From Struthidea cinerea (Eukaryota > Chordata > Aves > Passeriformes > Corcoracidae): a stretch of 64,000 bases of DNA. A program made the position numbers and the translations under genes. Shown here in pieces: positions 60,861 to 64,000 of this stretch. Under the pieces are notes generated by a model that was not told the DNA's origin, ran no database searches, and saw only the letters and a list, made by a program, of their open reading frames with translations. The stretch covers positions 328,371-392,370 of the forward strand of contig VZTI01002792.1 in assembly GCA_013397865.1 (NCBI GenBank), written 5' to 3'. The number at the start of each line of letters is the position of its first letter. Positions within the stretch are counted from its first letter, which is position 1.

Positions 60861-60878
60861 CAGCAGCAGCAGCAGCAG
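60861..60878 (+). repeat. (CAG)6 microsatellite
   Basis: Six perfect CAG units lie in non-coding sequence. The frame that reads it as polyalanine or polyglutamine shows no other protein-like feature. Confidence 0.95.
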
Positions 60879-60949
60879 TGGTGCAGGGCAGTGAATCGTT
60901 TCTTTTAAGCCTTTTCAAGAACAAATGTGCTGCTGGAAACCTCTTGAGT

Positions 60950-61072
60950 CACTGCCCCAGTGCACGACCTTGGGCAAGTCATTTCCCCTCCCTGAGCCAC
61001 CATTTCAGCCCTCACCCCGCATTTGTCTGGTCGCTATAAACTGTAAGATCATCAGGGCAGGGCTCTGACTCT
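60950..61072 (+). mobile_element. MIR-type SINE relic
   Basis: The stretch GACCTTGGGCAAGTCATTTC followed by CCCTCCCTGAGCCACCATTTC (60966-61006) matches the conserved core of MIR/CORE-type SINEs. The downstream ACTGTAAGATCATCAGGGCAGG (from about 61040) matches the L3/MIR-type 3' tail. The element is old: no terminal duplications are seen and the middle is diverged. The core match is strong by eye; the exact subfamily cannot be given. Confidence 0.72.
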
Positions 61073-64000
61073 CACAGAGATGCACACAAATATGAAAGCA
61101 AGATAAAGCCAGGGACTTCTGGCTCAAAAAATGGGGGAGGGAATGGTGAACACAAACCCCAGGAATGTTTTGGTCATTTCTGCTTTGAGAATTTAATAAG
61201 AAAACAGTTTTTCCTACTTCTCTGCCGATGTGTGGGAAAACTTTTATTAAACTTTTTTCATATTTGAAACATCTGAGAGTTTTGAGTTTCCCTTAATTGT
61301 CTCTTTCCCACCCTCACTCAGCACAGAGAAAGAGGAGGAAAATGGGGAAAAATGATTAAACTGAAAAATAAGGTCAGAGGGCGTTAGAAGTTAAATGTTT
61401 CCTTTTAACGCTTTGGAACTTTCCAAAGACGAGGAAGTCATGAAAGGTTGGAGCAGCAATTAAAAACAAATTAAAAAAAAAAAAAAAAAAGAATCCCATA
61501 CAAGGGATTTCATAGTAGGCTCTGAAGCTTCAGGAGCTTTAAATAGGAGATTTTTACAGCTGTTTCCCTTCCTCTACTTTTTCAGTGGAAGGGCACAACA
61601 GAACCTCGGGGTAGGAGGTGCCTTCCGTGACCAGAGACAATCCCAGCGGGATCGGCATGGTCCAGATGGGAGGGTTTTAGCCCCACCTCTCTCTGTGACA
61701 AAATGCTGTAGGTCTCAGGTGCACACTCTGGTCTCCTCTGCCATGGGAGGGGATCATCTCGAGTAGCTGTTTAGGATGATGGAACACAGCAGATTTGTGT
61801 GTAAACAGAAAGGGCTGATCCTGTGTCAGGAAGAGCCTCCCAACACAGGTTCCTGTCATTCAGCCCTGAAAAACAGCCTGGCACAACCCTGTCTGGGTCT
61901 TGAGGGAGCTGGGTTAACTCCCCTCCTCTGCTACAGTGTCCTGGGCACATCCCTGCATGGTCCCTGCCACCCCCAGGAAGGCGGTGGTGTCACAGCTCTC
62001 CAGGTTAAAGGCTGGGGACATTTGGGATGGCTGGGTCCTCAGGAGGTGCAGGAACAGAGAGCTGGGAAGGTGTCAGTCTGGAAATCACATGAACCATCTC
62101 AGATGGAAGCAACACAAAGAGAAGGGTGTCCTTTAAGCTTGTAGCTTGATCTTGTCCCTTTACTCCTGTTTTTATTGCTATGAATAGGAATCTTTAGGCA
62201 GCCTTCACCCCCTGCAGTCGTACTCCTGGGGACAAACCCCATCAGAGAGTCTCTCATTCCTTGTAGCAGCCTCCAGTGGCCCACGGGAGAGTCTGAAGCA
62301 GGGAGTGGTGTTTGTGAAGGTTATGGTGTGCAGGGTGCTCCATGGGAGAGACGGTGCACCAGCTCTGGCCTTTTCTGGGTGTCCCTGGAATGCATTTCCC
62401 ACCACACAGCTTCTTCTGGCCGCTCGCGACCTCCCAGCAGCAGCATGCATGATTCAGCCCAGTGCAAATCTGTGTGGTATTTGGCTTTCCTGAGACACAT
62501 AACTTTCTTTTTAATGCTGTCCAGAGGGATCTGCCTCAGAGCAGCCCTGCAGATCACCTTCAGGAGCCTTGCTCCTTCCCTCTCCTGAGACACTCTGTGC
62601 TGCTTTAGCAGGGCCAGCTGCAGGTACCAGTTTCTAGACGTGTGGAAGAGGTGATATTCCAGGAGGATGGATGTACAAACGAGACGTCTTGTGCAAGGAA
62701 AAGCTCATAGTGGGGTGGAAGTGGGTGGAAACACTGTGGAGCTGAGGGAAACAGCCGCCCTCACATCTCCTTCATCATCTGAAACAAATGAAAACCGGGC
62801 TGATAAAATTTGTGATGCTGTTCCCAGCTGTTTCATTGTAAGGAAAGTTTCCTTACGTGGAAAGTAACTGAAAACTAGAGATGTAATTGCTGCAAAATGT
62901 AACAGTATCCAGCAAAAATTACAGCTACTCGATGAAATATATATTTTCTCGGCATCAGCATAAAAGAAAGAACATTCTCATCCAGAAATGGTATGTAAAT
63001 AAATAAACTCTAATTGGTTTGACAATGCTCCTTTTCCTGGCAGTGCCAAGAAAACTAGCATTGTAATTACACAGTTCTGGGCAGACATGTGGTTTCCATT
63101 AAGAAAGACTTGTGATTGACTGAGTTCATGAGGCATGTCAGGAAAAACACATCAATGTCTTTATAACATGAAAAAATAGATCCAAATTTACTTCCAACTT
63201 CATGAGAAATGTGCATTTGTAGATACTCTTGAACACAGGATGATGAATGGAAGAAAGGCAAGTCACTATCAGGAAAATTTGCCAAATTCGTTCTAAAATA
63301 TAACCTTAGGCAACTAAATGCACTTATTTCTTTTTGTAAGGAGAGTTTCTTGCACTTTTGGCGGGCATTTAAAATGTTCCTAACTTTTTTTCCCCTGTTG
63401 TTTCTGTTCAGCAGTGTAGTAATCGAAAACGTTTCCAATGAAAATGAAAACGATATTCAAAGTCTCCCACATTTTGTTTTACCTACATCATGCAAGAGCA
63501 CTTAGAGCTAGGACTGAAGCTTTAAGAGTAGAAAACCTGCATGCAGGATTTTTTTTTTTTCCTTCTGTGAAAAAGATAAACTGGCTAGTTAGGTAAGGGA
63601 AAATTTTATCTAAGAGGATTTTAAACTAAAATTCTAATGACTCGTTTTAATCACTTAAAGTGACTAAAATGTTGGATAGTTTATTTTCTTTCTTAGCATA
63701 AATACTTTTAAAATGACAAACATTTTAGGATGCTGCCAAATACTGTCATCTCTTGGCAACCTTAACATTTTATGCTAGATGTATTTTTCTTGACAACAAA
63801 ACAATTCTGTCTGTTTCTCCTCTTCCCCCTCTTGAAAGACAGCAGTGGCAAATACAGGGTGTTTTTAAAATGGATTATATCTGTTATGATTTCTCCTATA
63901 TATAAATACAGATTTAAAATCTACTGAGTTAAGAAAAAAACCCAACATTTGCGATCACTGACTGTGCCCTTTTACAATTGTGTTAAATAATAACATTTCT
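61073..64000 (+). other. EBF1: EBF1 intron 6, last part in window: no gene seen
   Basis: 61470-61490 holds an 18-A run that could be a decayed retroposon tail, but no element is recognisable upstream. 61560-62600 is GC-richer with chance frames only. 62880-64000 is A+T-rich with ATTA-type cores and no repeat, compatible with regulatory DNA. No exon 7 (expected to start with a Phe-Phe-Leu-Lys-Phe coding run) is present, so the intron continues to the right. Confidence 0.75.

Larger units (their letters stand above)
47063..60949 (+). other. EBF1: EBF1 intron 6, sixth part: no gene seen
   Basis: The stretch is mostly A+T-rich. 47400-47620, 48250-48880, 52000-52830, 55480-55680 and 58620-58960 have the composition of conserved regulatory DNA but nothing decisive. 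GC-richer patches occur at 49795-49860, 51450-51960 (several CpGs), 53100-53280 and 58370-58520. T runs lie at 51125-51141 and around 55302. A 16-bp A/T palindrome TTATTTATATAAATAA sits at 50697-50712. A short doubled word TTTTTGCCCCATAT lies near 50355-50385. No mobile element is recognised. Confidence 0.7.

Noticed and set aside
61473..61490. 18-A run, possible retroposon tail (also A/T runs near 1421, 24573, 32879, 51125)
   Set aside because: No recognisable element body precedes any of them and no flanking duplications are seen. They are best left as simple homopolymers.
1..64000. Search for tRNA, rRNA, CRISPR, bacterial operons or a nested gene
   Set aside because: No cloverleaf, rRNA text, spaced identical repeats or additional spliced coding series was recognised. 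The window is animal intronic DNA.

Overview
This is a piece of a bird nuclear genome, most likely a songbird. It lies almost entirely inside one gene of the EBF/COE (early B-cell factor) transcription-factor family, read on the + strand. Only two short exons can be supported, at 312-385 and 7193-7261. Joined, they encode the end of the COE DNA-binding region, including the complete zinc knuckle H-X3-C-X2-C-X5-C. Both exons have canonical splice sites and correct phases. Wording and codon choice fit EBF1 best. EBF3 is nearly identical here and cannot be excluded; EBF2 and EBF4 fit less well from memory.

Layout: 1-311 is the 3' end of the upstream intron (intron 4 by the family's usual numbering). 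Exon 5 is 312-385, intron 5 is 386-7192 (6.8 kb) and exon 6 is 7193-7261. Everything after 7262 (more than 56.7 kb) is the start of a very large intron 6 that runs off the window. The IPT/TIG, helix-loop-helix and transactivation exons lie beyond the right edge, and exons 1-4 lie beyond the left edge.

The introns are poor in recognisable mobile DNA, as expected of an avian developmental regulator. Clear exceptions are one solo retroviral LTR (33063-34087, TG...CA ends, 5-bp TCCTT target duplication, sense orientation), one MIR-type SINE relic (about 60950-61072) and scattered fragments of an old repeat with a palindromic core (2778-2798, 18668-18694, 34358-34423, with related text near 34745-34800 and 37155-37490). 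The oddest segment is 24686-25697. There a CpG-rich block holds a 47-bp GC-rich minisatellite that runs into a 211-base assembly gap, followed at once by about 500 bases of roughly 92% pyrimidine sequence.

The rest is non-coding intron with A+T-rich, homeodomain-motif-rich stretches that look like candidate conserved regulatory sequence, plus small CpG-rich islets. I see no second protein-coding gene, tRNA, rRNA or CRISPR array. The window does not show a new multi-gene system. Its interest lies in gene structure and unusual intronic DNA.
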